From Vibrio ziniensis (GTDB lineage Bacteria > Pseudomonadota > Gammaproteobacteria > Enterobacterales > Vibrionaceae), in contig NZ_CP049332.1 of NCBI RefSeq assembly GCF_011064285.1, positions 806,001-870,000 of the forward strand: a stretch of DNA of 64,000 nucleotides. The letters run 5' to 3'. The notes beneath the pieces were generated by a model. It was given only the letters and a program-made list of their open reading frames with translations, ran no database searches and was not told the DNA's origin. Positions 8,292 to 18,534 of the stretch are shown here, one piece after another (within the stretch, counting starts at the first letter, position 1; every line of letters starts with the position of its first letter). Both the position numbers and the translations under genes were made by a program.

Positions 8292-10949
8292 ATGATGATG
8301 AACAGCCTAACAGTTAACGGGAAGCTTGGAACTGTAACTATCGACACACTGCCAATTCAGTGTCGCTGGTTGGTGGATTTCAAACAGTCACACTTTACCT
8401 TCAAGCTTTCCAGTAATGGTCAAACGGCTCACATCACGGAAGAGTATAGCAACGAGAGTTGCTATACCTTGTCTGATATAGAGCTAACCGCAAGTCGCTA
8501 CTACGATATTGAAGTCACCGTGTATGGTACAAATAGTGAGGTTGAAGTTCTTAACGCTTCTTTAATCAGTGGTAATAAAGGGGAGTTCCAAGGTCGCTGG
8601 ATTACGAGTCATTCAGAGCCAGTCTCGGATGAACACTACTATCAGGATTGCCCTAACTCTATATTTAGAAAGCAGTTCACAGCAGGTAAACCAACTTATG
8701 AAGCGCTTATTCATATCGTGGGCTTGGGGTATTACACTCTTTTTGTTAATGGTCAGAAGGTTTCAAACTATGAGTTGAATAATGACTGGACCAATTACTC
8801 GGAGCTTGTGTATTACGATACCTTTGATATTTCAAGCTATCTTCAACAAGGCGAGAATGAGATTGTTGTAGAACTTGCAAATGGTTGGTACAACCCTGCA
8901 CCTTTAACTCTGTTTGGCAAATATAACTTACGACGTAATCTCACGACGGGTCAGCCGACGTTGCTTGCTGATGTTGTGCTTAAAGATCACGATAATCAAC
9001 GTGTAATATCAACAGACGTGAGTTGGGAACGTACTGCAGGCCCATATCTTTTCAATAACCTATACCTAGGTGAAGTGATTGATTTTCGATTGCTTGAACA
9101 AATTGAAAATCGCTTAGTTAATCCAGAATGGAAACCTGCCCTTGTTAGTGAAGGGCCAACCGGTACACTGAAGCCTAGCTATCTTGACAAGATATGTCGC
9201 GGAGAGGAAGTGGCTCCTAAGCATATTCACTCGCTTTCTGCTACTGATCATATAGTTGATTTCGGTACTATGATCAGTGGTTTTATCTATGCAGAGTTCA
9301 CAGCACAAGAAGGTGATGAAGTCGAGTTTCTGTATAGCGAGCAGCTTGCACAAAACGGTACTCTGGATACGGACTCAACGTTGGCAGGTTTTGTTGGTAA
9401 AGACGTGGAACCTGATGTGATCGTGCCAGGAGGTGCGGGAGCACCAAAGCGTGGAGAGCAAAGAGATCGCTGTATCTGTCGCACAGGTAAAATGCACTTT
9501 ATTAACCGTTACACCTACCACTCATTTCGCTTCGTTCAGGTGACAGGTATAACGCTTGAGCAATTGCATCAAATTAAGGCTGTGTACGCGAATACGCTGT
9601 TGTCTCCAACAGGTCGTTTTACCAGTTCAGATGAACATATTAATCGCCTATACCATGCTGCCGAAATCACGAAGCAAAATAACATTCACTCTGTTATTGA
9701 AGATTGTGCTCGTGAAAGGCTTGCCTACGGCGGCGATATGGTCGCACTCGCCCATTCGCAAGCAATGATGTTTAACTCAGCACAGCTTTATGAAAAAACC
9801 ATTAAAGACTTTATTGCTGAACAGAGAGTTAATGGCGGTTTCCCTGAAACGGCTCCTTTTATGGGGATTCAAACAAAAGGGACCGGAGAGGGTGCAGGTC
9901 CGCTTGGCTGGCAATTAGCTGTTCCTTATTTGCTTAAAACTCATTATCAATATTATGGTCAGCAAGCTCTGGTGATTGAATTGCTACCAGCTTTAGAGCG
10001 CCAAATGAAGCATTTGGATTCGCTTGACCAAGACCAGCTTGAGCAATTCTGCTTAGGCGATTGGGGCAGTAAAGTCGCGGATAAGAACAATATCAAGAAC
10101 GGTTCGCCAGCACTCTCTTTTACCGCTGCGTGTTTTTACTATTACCACCTCACGCTACTGGTTGAACTTTGTAAGGTTGCGGGTTGGGATGATAAGTATG
10201 GCAAATACAATCAACAGGCTTTGGACTATAAGCAAAAGTTGATTAACCGGTATCGTAATAATGATGGTAGCTATGCAGATAGAAGCCAAACCAGCTATGT
10301 ATTCGCGCTCTATTTTGACTTAGAGGCAGATCCTCGCCATCTGATTTTGGATCTCAAAGGCTTAATTCAAAACGCTGGGTTTGATATCGAATGTGGCATA
10401 TTTGGTCAAAGTTTCTTGTACCAAATTGCAAACCGTTGCGACCTGAATCAACTTATTTACCCTTGGTTGAGTAACTCAATTGGCATTCCAAGTATGTTGC
10501 AGGATGGTAGTGGCTCATTGAATGAATTTTTTGGAGAGAACTACAATGGTTCGTGTAACCATGCCATGTTTAGTTCGTATGTCTCATGGTTATATAGTGG
10601 GCTAGGTGGTATCTCAGTAGATAGTAATGCCTGTGCGGCAGACCGAATCACTATTCAGCCATTTTTTGAACCCAATATTGATGGTGTCAATTGTGCTTTC
10701 CAATCTGTCCGTGGGGAAATCAGTTGCGCTTGGCAGCGTGAGAAAAGCGGTAATATCACCTTGACCGTTCGTGTTCCGAAAGGGCTTAAATCAGCGCGTT
10801 TGATACTCCCTAAAGAGTGGCAAGAAACCATTCACCAATTACCAGTGAAAATAGTGAATGAAAACCTTGTGCAGTTCAACATATCTGAAACGCCAAAGTT
10901 GCAACTTACAATGAAGACTGGTTTATTAGCCGTCAACGAAAACTGCTAA
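8292..10949 (+). CDS. Alpha-L-rhamnosidase (GH78-type)
   Basis: The 885-residue product has N-terminal beta-domains typical of bacterial rhamnosidases (for example FRKQFTAGKPTYEALIHIVGLGYYTLFVNGQKV, about 117-149). An (alpha/alpha)6 barrel follows with the catalytic-region motif EDCARERLAYGGD at about 470-485, equivalent to the family DCPQRDERLGW(T)GD. A C-terminal beta-sandwich ends the protein. No signal peptide is seen, so it acts in the cytoplasm on an imported rhamnoside. It starts at the first of three consecutive ATG codons, five bases after PTS IIC. No rhamnose catabolism genes are in the window. Confidence 0.85.
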   Translation: MMMNSLTVNGKLGTVTIDTLPIQCRWLVDFKQSHFTFKLSSNGQTAHITEEYSNESCYTLSDIELTASRYYDIEVTVYGTNSEVEVLNASLISGNKGEFQGRWITSHSEPVSDEHYYQDCPNSIFRKQFTAGKPTYEALIHIVGLGYYTLFVNGQKVSNYELNNDWTNYSELVYYDTFDISSYLQQGENEIVVELANGWYNPAPLTLFGKYNLRRNLTTGQPTLLADVVLKDHDNQRVISTDVSWERTAGPYLFNNLYLGEVIDFRLLEQIENRLVNPEWKPALVSEGPTGTLKPSYLDKICRGEEVAPKHIHSLSATDHIVDFGTMISGFIYAEFTAQEGDEVEFLYSEQLAQNGTLDTDSTLAGFVGKDVEPDVIVPGGAGAPKRGEQRDRCICRTGKMHFINRYTYHSFRFVQVTGITLEQLHQIKAVYANTLLSPTGRFTSSDEHINRLYHAAEITKQNNIHSVIEDCARERLAYGGDMVALAHSQAMMFNSAQLYEKTIKDFIAEQRVNGGFPETAPFMGIQTKGTGEGAGPLGWQLAVPYLLKTHYQYYGQQALVIELLPALERQMKHLDSLDQDQLEQFCLGDWGSKVADKNNIKNGSPALSFTAACFYYYHLTLLVELCKVAGWDDKYGKYNQQALDYKQKLINRYRNNDGSYADRSQTSYVFALYFDLEADPRHLILDLKGLIQNAGFDIECGIFGQSFLYQIANRCDLNQLIYPWLSNSIGIPSMLQDGSGSLNEFFGENYNGSCNHAMFSSYVSWLYSGLGGISVDSNACAADRITIQPFFEPNIDGVNCAFQSVRGEISCAWQREKSGNITLTVRVPKGLKSARLILPKEWQETIHQLPVKIVNENLVQFNISETPKLQLTMKTGLLAVNENC

Positions 10950-10962
10950 TAAAAGGCTCATT

Positions 10963-11934
10963 ATGCTTGATGCAAAAGTACATGAACAATTGCTTGTACA
11001 TACTGACAAAGAGTTAGAGGTCCTTGAGAACAAGCCTGACTTTAGTCCGGTGTTTTTTAAACGTTTAGAGGGTGACTTCTATCGTGACCGGCATATGTTT
11101 ATTGAGAAGCATACTCGTTTTATAGCAGTTCCCATGCACTCTCATGACTTTATAGAGTTAGTCTATGTTTATAGCGGTAAAATGCGTCAAGTTGTTAACG
11201 GCAAGAGTGTTGAATTAAAAGCGGGCGAATTATTGCTGCTTAATCAATACGCTCAGCACGAAATAGAAGTTACAGGTGAAGACGATATAATAATCAACTT
11301 CATTATTGAAGCTGATTATATTGCCAGATTAATATCACTTTTTGATGATGAAAACTTGATTACTAAATTTATTTTATCTTCTATTAACGGGAGAAATAAA
11401 TCTGGTGAGCATGTTCACTTTAAAGTGAGTCATGATAATGATATTCAAAAAGCAGCCTGCAAAATTATCAATGAGATATACAGTGATAAAGTTTTAAAGC
11501 AAATGAGGGTACATTTTCTCGTTGGTTTACTTATTACTAATTTATTATCAAATGTCGATAATAGTGACTATTACATTAGCTCTAACTATATTGATTCTTT
11601 AGCTTTATCCGTGTTGAAGTATATTGATGAAAATTATCAAGACGCTAGCTTGAAAGTGATAGCAGATAAAATTAATCAGCCGAATTACAAGGTAAGCCGT
11701 CTTCTCAAGAGCTATACAGGTAAAACATTCAGTGAGTTAGTGATAGAAAAGCGTATCGAAAGAGCTATCTACCTATTGACGTATACTGATTACTCTATTA
11801 TTGATGTGATAAATATGACAGGGTATGAAAACGCATCACATTTTTATCGTGTATTTAAAGATAAATATAATGTGAGTGTAAAAGAATATCGTGATTCTAT
11901 AAAAGCTAAAGACGATGTATCATTTGATTGTTAA
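10963..11934 (+). CDS. AraC-family regulator with cupin sensor
   Basis: The 323-residue protein has an N-terminal cupin sugar-sensing domain (about 35-115, including PMHSHDFIELVYVYSGKMRQ) and a C-terminal double helix-turn-helix (about 215-315, including ASLKVIADKINQPNYKVSRL and DVINMTGYENASHFYRVFKD). It is the last gene of the IIC-rhamnosidase operon (13-base gap, AAGG before ATG) and is followed by a strong terminator. Likely activator of the sugar operons that share the CAGTTATAACAA box; the AraC gene at 17706 is the alternative. Confidence 0.9.
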   Translation: MLDAKVHEQLLVHTDKELEVLENKPDFSPVFFKRLEGDFYRDRHMFIEKHTRFIAVPMHSHDFIELVYVYSGKMRQVVNGKSVELKAGELLLLNQYAQHEIEVTGEDDIIINFIIEADYIARLISLFDDENLITKFILSSINGRNKSGEHVHFKVSHDNDIQKAACKIINEIYSDKVLKQMRVHFLVGLLITNLLSNVDNSDYYISSNYIDSLALSVLKYIDENYQDASLKVIADKINQPNYKVSRLLKSYTGKTFSELVIEKRIERAIYLLTYTDYSIIDVINMTGYENASHFYRVFKDKYNVSVKEYRDSIKAKDDVSFDC

Positions 11935-11950
11935 TTTGTCATGTTAGTTA

Positions 11951-11988
11951 AAAATAAAAGCCAGCTTAATGCTGGCTTTTATTTTTTT
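11951..11988 (+). terminator. Intrinsic terminator of the IIC-rhamnosidase-araC operon
   Basis: AAAAGCCAGC and GCTGGCTTTT flank TTAAT and are followed by ATTTTTTT; the stem is also A/T-extended so it could act in both directions. Confidence 0.9.
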
Positions 11989-12111
11989 AGATTGAAAACA
12001 ACCTATTCATGTTAATAAATGTGAGCTTACTCAACACTTATCACTTCTTACTCTATACGATTTGCTTACTAAATCACACTGTGCACCAACCGACAAACAC
12101 AAGTGCAACAT

Positions 12112-12123
12112 CAGTTATAACAA
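12112..12123 (+). promoter_or_regulatory. CAGTTATAACAA box, porin operon
   Basis: Second copy, 145 bases before the porin start. The flanking TGCACCAA and TGCAACA elements are shared with the copy upstream of PTS IIB, which supports a common regulator. Confidence 0.55.
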
Positions 12124-12268
12124 TACTACCTCCTATTAATTCATAATGAATTTATTGATTAATGACTAACTGTAAAGGCTACAGATTAGGTCTGTTCAAT
12201 AAATATGAGATGAGCAAATAAATAAGTAAAAGTACATCTCAGATTATAAAAATAACGGAGTGAAATTA

Positions 12269-13543
12269 ATGAAAAAGTTGAATTTAGTAGTGGCTATTTC
12301 AGCGGCACTTACTGCAACTGCATCCCTACCAACAATTGCTGATGATTCTGTACAGTTCCATGGTTTTGCTATGGCTGCTGGTGATTTTCAAAGCGAACTA
12401 GATAGACCAAAAAACCTTGCTTTACATACAGATATTACCGGTCCAAACCAAGATCCACGCGGTAAGATGGGTGACCTTGGCAACACATACTGGCATGACT
12501 ACTTTACTGCACTCTCACTAAACAAACGCTTTGATGGTGTTGAGGAAGGTGAGTGGGCTGATTTTACTTTTGAATTGCTAGGCTATGGTGATAAATCTGT
12601 TGAAGCTTCACAAATGTACGTTCAATACGGTGGTTTGGATTTCCTACCGGAGAATGCTCGTGTTTGGGCGGGTCGTAAGTATGCTGGTGAGCGTATCCGC
12701 AATCTGGCTTACAATATTCGTGAAATCAATGTGGATTCCGGTATTGGCTATAACAGTGACAATTTGGATGTAACTATTGGCTACAACCAAATTGACTGGG
12801 CAGACCTAAACGATAATCAGATGGGATTGATTCAAGCTGTAGAAGGTTCACGAGTAGTATTTGATTTTGCTTATCGCTTTGGTAACGCCGAAGTGGGTGC
12901 AAACTACATGCAAGAGAAAGACGATCCGATTTTCCAACAAGAGCGTGAAGCATACAGTGCGTTTGCTAAATACAAATTCGGTTCATTCTTGGGGCTTGCT
13001 GGTAATTCAAGTGCGATGATTCAAGGTGGTAAAGGTCTGATTGCTCAGTATCTAAGTACTGCTCGCATTAGTGGTTTAAGTGAAGAAGACGACAAATCTA
13101 TGCGTTTTTCTTACTACGGTATGATTCACCAGTTTGAAGGTTTCACTATTGAACCATCATTTGTTTATGAATATACCGATCGTGCAGAACAGCGCCGAGC
13201 GACTAGTGTTCCAAATACTCAAGCTGGTGGTACTTATGAGTTTGGCAATGCTGAGGAGCAAGGGTTATTCGCTGCACTGAGTGTACATCAAGCACTAACC
13301 AACAATATTTCTATGCAGTACGAAGCTGTTTACGCAAACAAAACTAACCGTGATGGTGTCGAAGGCGTAGATGGCAGCATGTACAAATTGGCAATGGGTC
13401 CATCACTTCAGTTGAAGAGTGTTCCATGGGCAGTGCCTGTAACTAATATCAGCGTTGCATACGTTGGTGGTGATGAAGAAATAACGGATCTTCCTGTTGA
13501 GTCTGAGTGGCGCTTCGGTTACCGCTTTGAAGTCTTTTTCTAA
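12269..13543 (+). CDS. Maltoporin-like carbohydrate porin
   Basis: Outer-membrane sugar channel of the LamB type. The 424 residues start with a signal peptide (about 1-24, ending SLPTIADD). Beta-strand repeats follow with LamB-like signatures: VQFHGFAMAAGD near the N-terminus and LPENARVWAGRKYAGER near 130. The final residue is Phe (EVFF), the usual outer-membrane barrel end. The frame is open from a GTG at 12260, but CGGAG is correctly spaced for the ATG at 12269. The exported esterase follows 71 bases downstream. It probably admits oligosaccharides for the PTS. Confidence 0.85.
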   Translation: MKKLNLVVAISAALTATASLPTIADDSVQFHGFAMAAGDFQSELDRPKNLALHTDITGPNQDPRGKMGDLGNTYWHDYFTALSLNKRFDGVEEGEWADFTFELLGYGDKSVEASQMYVQYGGLDFLPENARVWAGRKYAGERIRNLAYNIREINVDSGIGYNSDNLDVTIGYNQIDWADLNDNQMGLIQAVEGSRVVFDFAYRFGNAEVGANYMQEKDDPIFQQEREAYSAFAKYKFGSFLGLAGNSSAMIQGGKGLIAQYLSTARISGLSEEDDKSMRFSYYGMIHQFEGFTIEPSFVYEYTDRAEQRRATSVPNTQAGGTYEFGNAEEQGLFAALSVHQALTNNISMQYEAVYANKTNRDGVEGVDGSMYKLAMGPSLQLKSVPWAVPVTNISVAYVGGDEEITDLPVESEWRFGYRFEVFF

Positions 13544-13614
13544 TAATTCGTTGTTAATCTATGTGTAGTAAGTTCGATCCCATTTGGGAGTGAACATATT
13601 CAAGGGATAAGTAT

Positions 13615-14571
13615 ATGAAAGCGATAAAAAAAGTATTGTTTGTTGCAACATTAGTAGCTACATCAACCATAGTAGGTGCTGCTACTAAAGAGAGCCAAGA
13701 ACTATCAGTTGAAATGACCGTTCCACCGATTCGTTTGAACTCTGATTTTGTCTATTCAGAAACATTTAACAACATGGGGCGTCCAATCAAATTATCAATG
13801 GACGTGATTCAACCATTTTCTCCTGAGCCTTTACCAGCAGTACTATTTGTGACTGGTGGTGGCTTTATGGATGCGCCAAAGACTAAGTTTATTGGTCAAC
13901 GTGTAGACATGGCTCGAGCGGGTTATGTCGTTGCAAGCATCGACTACCGTGTTGTTCCAATGGTTAAATTTAACGGTATGGTTGAAGATATTAAATCAGC
14001 TGTTCGTTACATGCGTGCTAATGCTCAAAAATTTGGTATCGATCCTACTCGTATTGCGGTAATGGGCGAGTCTGCGGGGGGGTACTTGGCAGCAATTACT
14101 GCAACAACTAATGGTATGAAGGAGTTTGATAAAGGTGCCAACCTAGATCAAAGTAGTGATGTTCAAGCGGCGATTGATTTGTACGGTTTATCAGATTTAA
14201 CTCGCGTTGCTATGGATTATGACAAAGAGAGACAAAAGAAACACGAGTCTCCAGCAGTGCCAGAAGCAATGTTGGTTAATGGTGTTCCATTTATGGAAGG
14301 CGGCTCAATCCAAAGTGATCTAGAGAAAGCGGCTTATGCTAACCCTATTACTCATATCTCTAAAAAGACACCGCCATTTTTGTTGATGCACGGTGACAAA
14401 GACCCAGTTGTTTCTCCAGGTCAAACCAAGATTTTGCATGAAGCTTTAGTAGAAAAAGGTATCGATTCTACTCGCTACGTTGTGAAAGGCGCAGACCATG
14501 CTGGTTTCCTTTGGTATCAACCAGAGATCATGGAAACGATCATTGCGTTTTTAGACAAGAATCTAAAGTAA
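13615..14571 (+). CDS. Exported alpha/beta-hydrolase (esterase, BD-FAE/HSL-like)
   Basis: The 318-residue protein has a signal peptide (about 1-22), an oxyanion region GGGF at 81-84, a nucleophile motif GESAGG with S153, a late aspartate in GDKDPVV and a histidine in ADHAG. These are the features of hormone-sensitive-lipase and BD-FAE-type carbohydrate esterases. It would act in the periplasm, perhaps removing acetyl or feruloyl groups from incoming saccharides (inference from the porin, PTS and glycosidase neighbours). RBS AAGGGATAAGT precedes the ATG. A terminator follows at 14639. Confidence 0.85.
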   Translation: MKAIKKVLFVATLVATSTIVGAATKESQELSVEMTVPPIRLNSDFVYSETFNNMGRPIKLSMDVIQPFSPEPLPAVLFVTGGGFMDAPKTKFIGQRVDMARAGYVVASIDYRVVPMVKFNGMVEDIKSAVRYMRANAQKFGIDPTRIAVMGESAGGYLAAITATTNGMKEFDKGANLDQSSDVQAAIDLYGLSDLTRVAMDYDKERQKKHESPAVPEAMLVNGVPFMEGGSIQSDLEKAAYANPITHISKKTPPFLLMHGDKDPVVSPGQTKILHEALVEKGIDSTRYVVKGADHAGFLWYQPEIMETIIAFLDKNLK

Positions 14572-14638
14572 TTTAATGAGTTATAAAGCTGTCTTATTTG
14601 GGTTCATGTAAAGTCCCAATCAACTTCATTCTTGTATT

Positions 14639-14680
14639 GCCGATGTGCTGATAACACCCACACATCGGCCTTTTTGTTTT
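14639..14680 (+). terminator. Intrinsic terminator of the porin-esterase unit
   Basis: GCCGATGTG and CACATCGGC form a 9-bp stem followed by CTTTTTGTTTTT, 68 bases after the esterase stop. Confidence 0.85.
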
Positions 14681-14735
14681 TAACGCCTAGATAAGCAAGC
14701 TGATTTTGATTACGCCAATGAAAGTACAAATCGCT

Positions 14736-15029
14736 TTAGCGTAAGCCTAGTTCATGAGCCATTTCATTATAATTGGCTTCAATAGCATTCCGAGCTAGTT
14801 TTTTTCGAGCACCTGCGGGGGCGATATCATTTTGGAACTGGATCATGGGTGTTGAATCAATTTTTGCTAACTCTTTGGCCTTCCATTGTTCAAGAGACAG
14901 TTGTATTTGCTCTGGGGTGAGTGTTTCCTTTATAACTTGAGCACTCATATCTTCAATTGCATTACAAGCCAGCACATTCGCTGATAAAAACAATCCCACG
15001 AAGGATATCAATTTGGTTGTATTCTTCAT
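14736..15029 (-). CDS. Small exported protein, unknown function
   Basis: The 97-residue product starts with a clear signal peptide (TKLISFVGLFLSANVLA, about 5-21) followed by Cys22, so it is either a simple secreted protein or a lipoprotein with a weak lipobox (VLAC). The rest is charged and helical (LSLEQWKAKELAKI). GGAG lies at the right distance before the ATG. It is transcribed opposite to the sugar operons on both sides. No family was recognised. Confidence 0.6.
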   Translation of the reverse strand: MKNTTKLISFVGLFLSANVLACNAIEDMSAQVIKETLTPEQIQLSLEQWKAKELAKIDSTPMIQFQNDIAPAGARKKLARNAIEANYNEMAHELGLR

Positions 15030-15376
15030 GTCGAACTCCTTTCTGTTGATGCCAAGTAAACTTTAGCTTAAAAAATAATCGATCGTTAACTTTCTCTTGG
15101 GTTAAATACACGAGTTTCGTTATGAATATTTTGTTCATACTGTGACGACCTCTTCTCTTTGCACCAAACGACATATCCGATTGCAACAGCAGTTATAACA
15201 ATCTTTAGGCTCGCAACAGATAATGATTTCATCGAAGAGCGAACAGCTTAGTCCGATAGCAAGAGGGTAATCTTTGGGAGATAACCAGAGTAAAAGATAT
15301 CCAATTCAAAGCGGTGTTGTTTGTTCTGCTGTTAGAAATTTAATTCCGCAATGACGAAAATTTAAGGTAGAAACTT
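15030..15376. other. PTS IIB promoter region
   Basis: No gene seen. It contains the third CAGTTATAACAA box (15190-15201) with TGCACCAA about 28 bases upstream of it, as before the porin. Promoters for the divergent small exported protein must also lie here. Confidence 0.5.
15190..15201 (+). promoter_or_regulatory. CAGTTATAACAA box, PTS IIB-IIA-glucosidase operon
   Basis: Third copy, 175 bases before the IIB start, within a longer stretch similar to that upstream of the porin (TGCACCAAACGACA, then TGCAACAGCAGTTATAACAA). Confidence 0.55.
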
Positions 15377-15682
15377 ATGGCTAAAATTCTTCTATGTTGT
15401 GCTGCTGGCATGTCTACAAGCATGGTTGTAAAGAAAATGCTTCAAGCTGCTGAACAAAAAAATATTGCAGTTGAAATCAACGCAGTTGGGCTGGATGAGT
15501 TTGATGCAAACCTAGCGAATTACGACTGCTTCCTGCTTGGTCCACAAATCAAATACAAGCTGAACGACTTTAAAGTTAAGGCTGATGCTGTTAATAAGCC
15601 TATTGCTGTTATCAACCAAATGGATTACGGCATGATGAAAGGCGGCAAGATCCTTGATGAAGCTCTAGCGATGATTGGCTAA
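15377..15682 (+). CDS. PTS lactose/cellobiose-type EIIB subunit
   Basis: Cytoplasmic phosphocarrier that passes phosphate from IIA to the sugar bound by IIC. The 101 residues are the normal family length. The phosphocysteine loop CCAAGMSTS is at 7-15, with C8 in the place of the active cysteine. The LLGPQIKYKL and NQMDYGMMKGGKIL segments match the family. AAGGT lies before the ATG. An intercistronic hairpin separates it from IIA, which could give different expression levels. Confidence 0.95.
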   Translation: MAKILLCCAAGMSTSMVVKKMLQAAEQKNIAVEINAVGLDEFDANLANYDCFLLGPQIKYKLNDFKVKADAVNKPIAVINQMDYGMMKGGKILDEALAMIG

Positions 15683-15703
15683 TTTAAATTCAATATATTT
15701 ATA

Positions 15704-15730
15704 ACGAGGGTTCGTTTCCAAAACCCTCGT
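15704..15730 (+). promoter_or_regulatory. Intercistronic hairpin between PTS IIB and IIA
   Basis: ACGAGGGTT pairs with AACCCTCGT around a 9-base loop and has no T-run, so it is more likely an RNA stability or processing element than a terminator. Confidence 0.55.
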
Positions 15731-15773
15731 CATACCAAATTATAAAACTTAGAAATATTTAGTGGGAGTTGTT

Positions 15774-16082
15774 ATGGATCTCGAAGCTACCGTAATGGAA
15801 CTGATCATCAACGCTGGTGAGTCAAAAAGTTTAGCAATGCAGGCACTAGCGAGTGCTAAAAAGGGTGAGTGGGAAGACGTTGATGGACTTTTAGAAGAGT
15901 CTACGGCGGCTGCTAAACGTGCTCATGGTGTTCAAACTGAACTTATTGGCTTAGATGAAGGCGAAGGTAAAGTACCAGTGAATCTAGTGATGGTGCATGC
16001 GCAAGACCATATCATGACTTCAATGCTTGCTCGTGAATTGGTTGAAGAGCTAATCAACATACACCGCAAACTTCAATCTTAA
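15774..16082 (+). CDS. PTS lactose/cellobiose-type EIIA subunit
   Basis: All-helical phosphocarrier that accepts phosphate from HPr. The 102 residues contain the conserved VMVHAQDHIMTSML block with the active histidine at H75 (and a second His four residues on). The frame opens at a GTG at 15762, but GGGAG directly precedes the ATG at 15774, which is chosen. It lies between IIB and the phospho-glucosidase in the same operon. Confidence 0.95.
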   Translation: MDLEATVMELIINAGESKSLAMQALASAKKGEWEDVDGLLEESTAAAKRAHGVQTELIGLDEGEGKVPVNLVMVHAQDHIMTSMLARELVEELINIHRKLQS

Positions 16083-16108
16083 TCCTTAGGTCTCACGATC
16101 CTAGCTAA

Positions 16109-17590
<1,482 letters not shown>

Positions 17591-17635
17591 TTAGAGTCAC
17601 TTAATTAAAATGAATTAATTAAGAACTCACTGCTA

Positions 17636-17673
17636 AAGCTGCATCCAATTACGGTTGCAGCTTATTTTATTTT
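17636..17673 (+). terminator. Terminator after the phospho-glucosidase
   Basis: AAGCTGCA and TGCAGCTT form an 8-bp stem followed by ATTTTATTTT. Some read-through to the next AraC gene is likely because no other promoter is obvious. Confidence 0.6.
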
Positions 17674-17705
17674 GAGCTATTTCATCTTTGTTTTTAAGGC
17701 TGCTT

Positions 17706-18533
17706 ATGATTTATTTAAAATCGAATGAATTCTTTGTTAGCTCTGAGATTCCGTTCGCAACCGAGTTAAGAGCGCCCCAAGAACCCTATCCAGAACACTC
17801 GCATGCTTTTGAAGAGCTGATGCTTGTGTCTGGAGGCTCAGGTACCCACGTAATTAACGATATCCCGATGAACCTGAGTAAAAATTACGTCTGTTTTATC
17901 AAAAGGGAAGACCGCCATCTGTTCGAGAACGTGGAGGGGCTGCATTTAAGTAATGTGTTGTTCGACCAAAGTAAAATGGCAGTAGATTCGTCCATCGCAA
18001 AGTATATCCCAGACACCGCCGATCATAGTCGAGGTTGGTTCATTAATGAGCAAAGTAGCGAAATGGCCAATAGCCTTATTATGCGTTTGGACAGTGAAAT
18101 TGGCGTCGATACGCTTGAATCCAAGATTGTTTGCCAGTCGCTGTTTAACTTATTGTTGGTTGAGTTATCGCGCGGTCGTATTCACTCCCTCGACGCTGAA
18201 TCTGAGGAAGAGAAAGTGTTGTCTGTGATGCAATATCTACATCAAAGCTATGCAGAGCCAGTAACCTTGCAAGACTTTACCGAAAAGGTGAGCATTTCGT
18301 CTAAGCAGTTATCTAAGATTTTATTTCGCATGACAGGAATGAATTTCAATAAATACCTGAATCACATTCGTATGAGTAAGGCACTTGAAGCTTTGAAATA
18401 CAGTGACCGCTCCATCACTGATATTGCTTTTGAAGTTGGTTACCAAGATTCAAATTATTTCTCAAGCAAGTTTAAGAGGGTGTTTAATGTTACGCCAAGA
18501 GAGGTGCGCTTGGGGGCAAATATAAGGAATTAA
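17706..18533 (+). CDS. AraC-family regulator with cupin sensor
   Basis: The 275-residue protein has an N-terminal cupin half (PEPYPEHSHAFEELMLVSGG, about 24-43) and a C-terminal AraC DNA-binding domain (LQDFTEKVSISSKQLSKIL and DIAFEVGYQDSNYFSSKFKR). The frame opens at a TTG at 17688, but TAAGG is spaced for the ATG at 17706. It is one base upstream of the acetylesterase gene (TAAGATG), so the two are co-translated. Probable regulator of the second sugar operon. Confidence 0.9.
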   Translation: MIYLKSNEFFVSSEIPFATELRAPQEPYPEHSHAFEELMLVSGGSGTHVINDIPMNLSKNYVCFIKREDRHLFENVEGLHLSNVLFDQSKMAVDSSIAKYIPDTADHSRGWFINEQSSEMANSLIMRLDSEIGVDTLESKIVCQSLFNLLLVELSRGRIHSLDAESEEEKVLSVMQYLHQSYAEPVTLQDFTEKVSISSKQLSKILFRMTGMNFNKYLNHIRMSKALEALKYSDRSITDIAFEVGYQDSNYFSSKFKRVFNVTPREVRLGANIRN

Positions 18534-18534
18534 G

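Larger units (their letters stand above)
11935..12268. other. Porin promoter region
   Basis: No gene apart from the terminator above. It carries the second CAGTTATAACAA box (12112-12123), part of a longer stretch from about 12081 (GTGCACCAACCGACA, then TGCAACATCAGTTATAACAA) that recurs upstream of PTS IIB at 15161-15201. The transcript start is not obvious. Confidence 0.5.
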
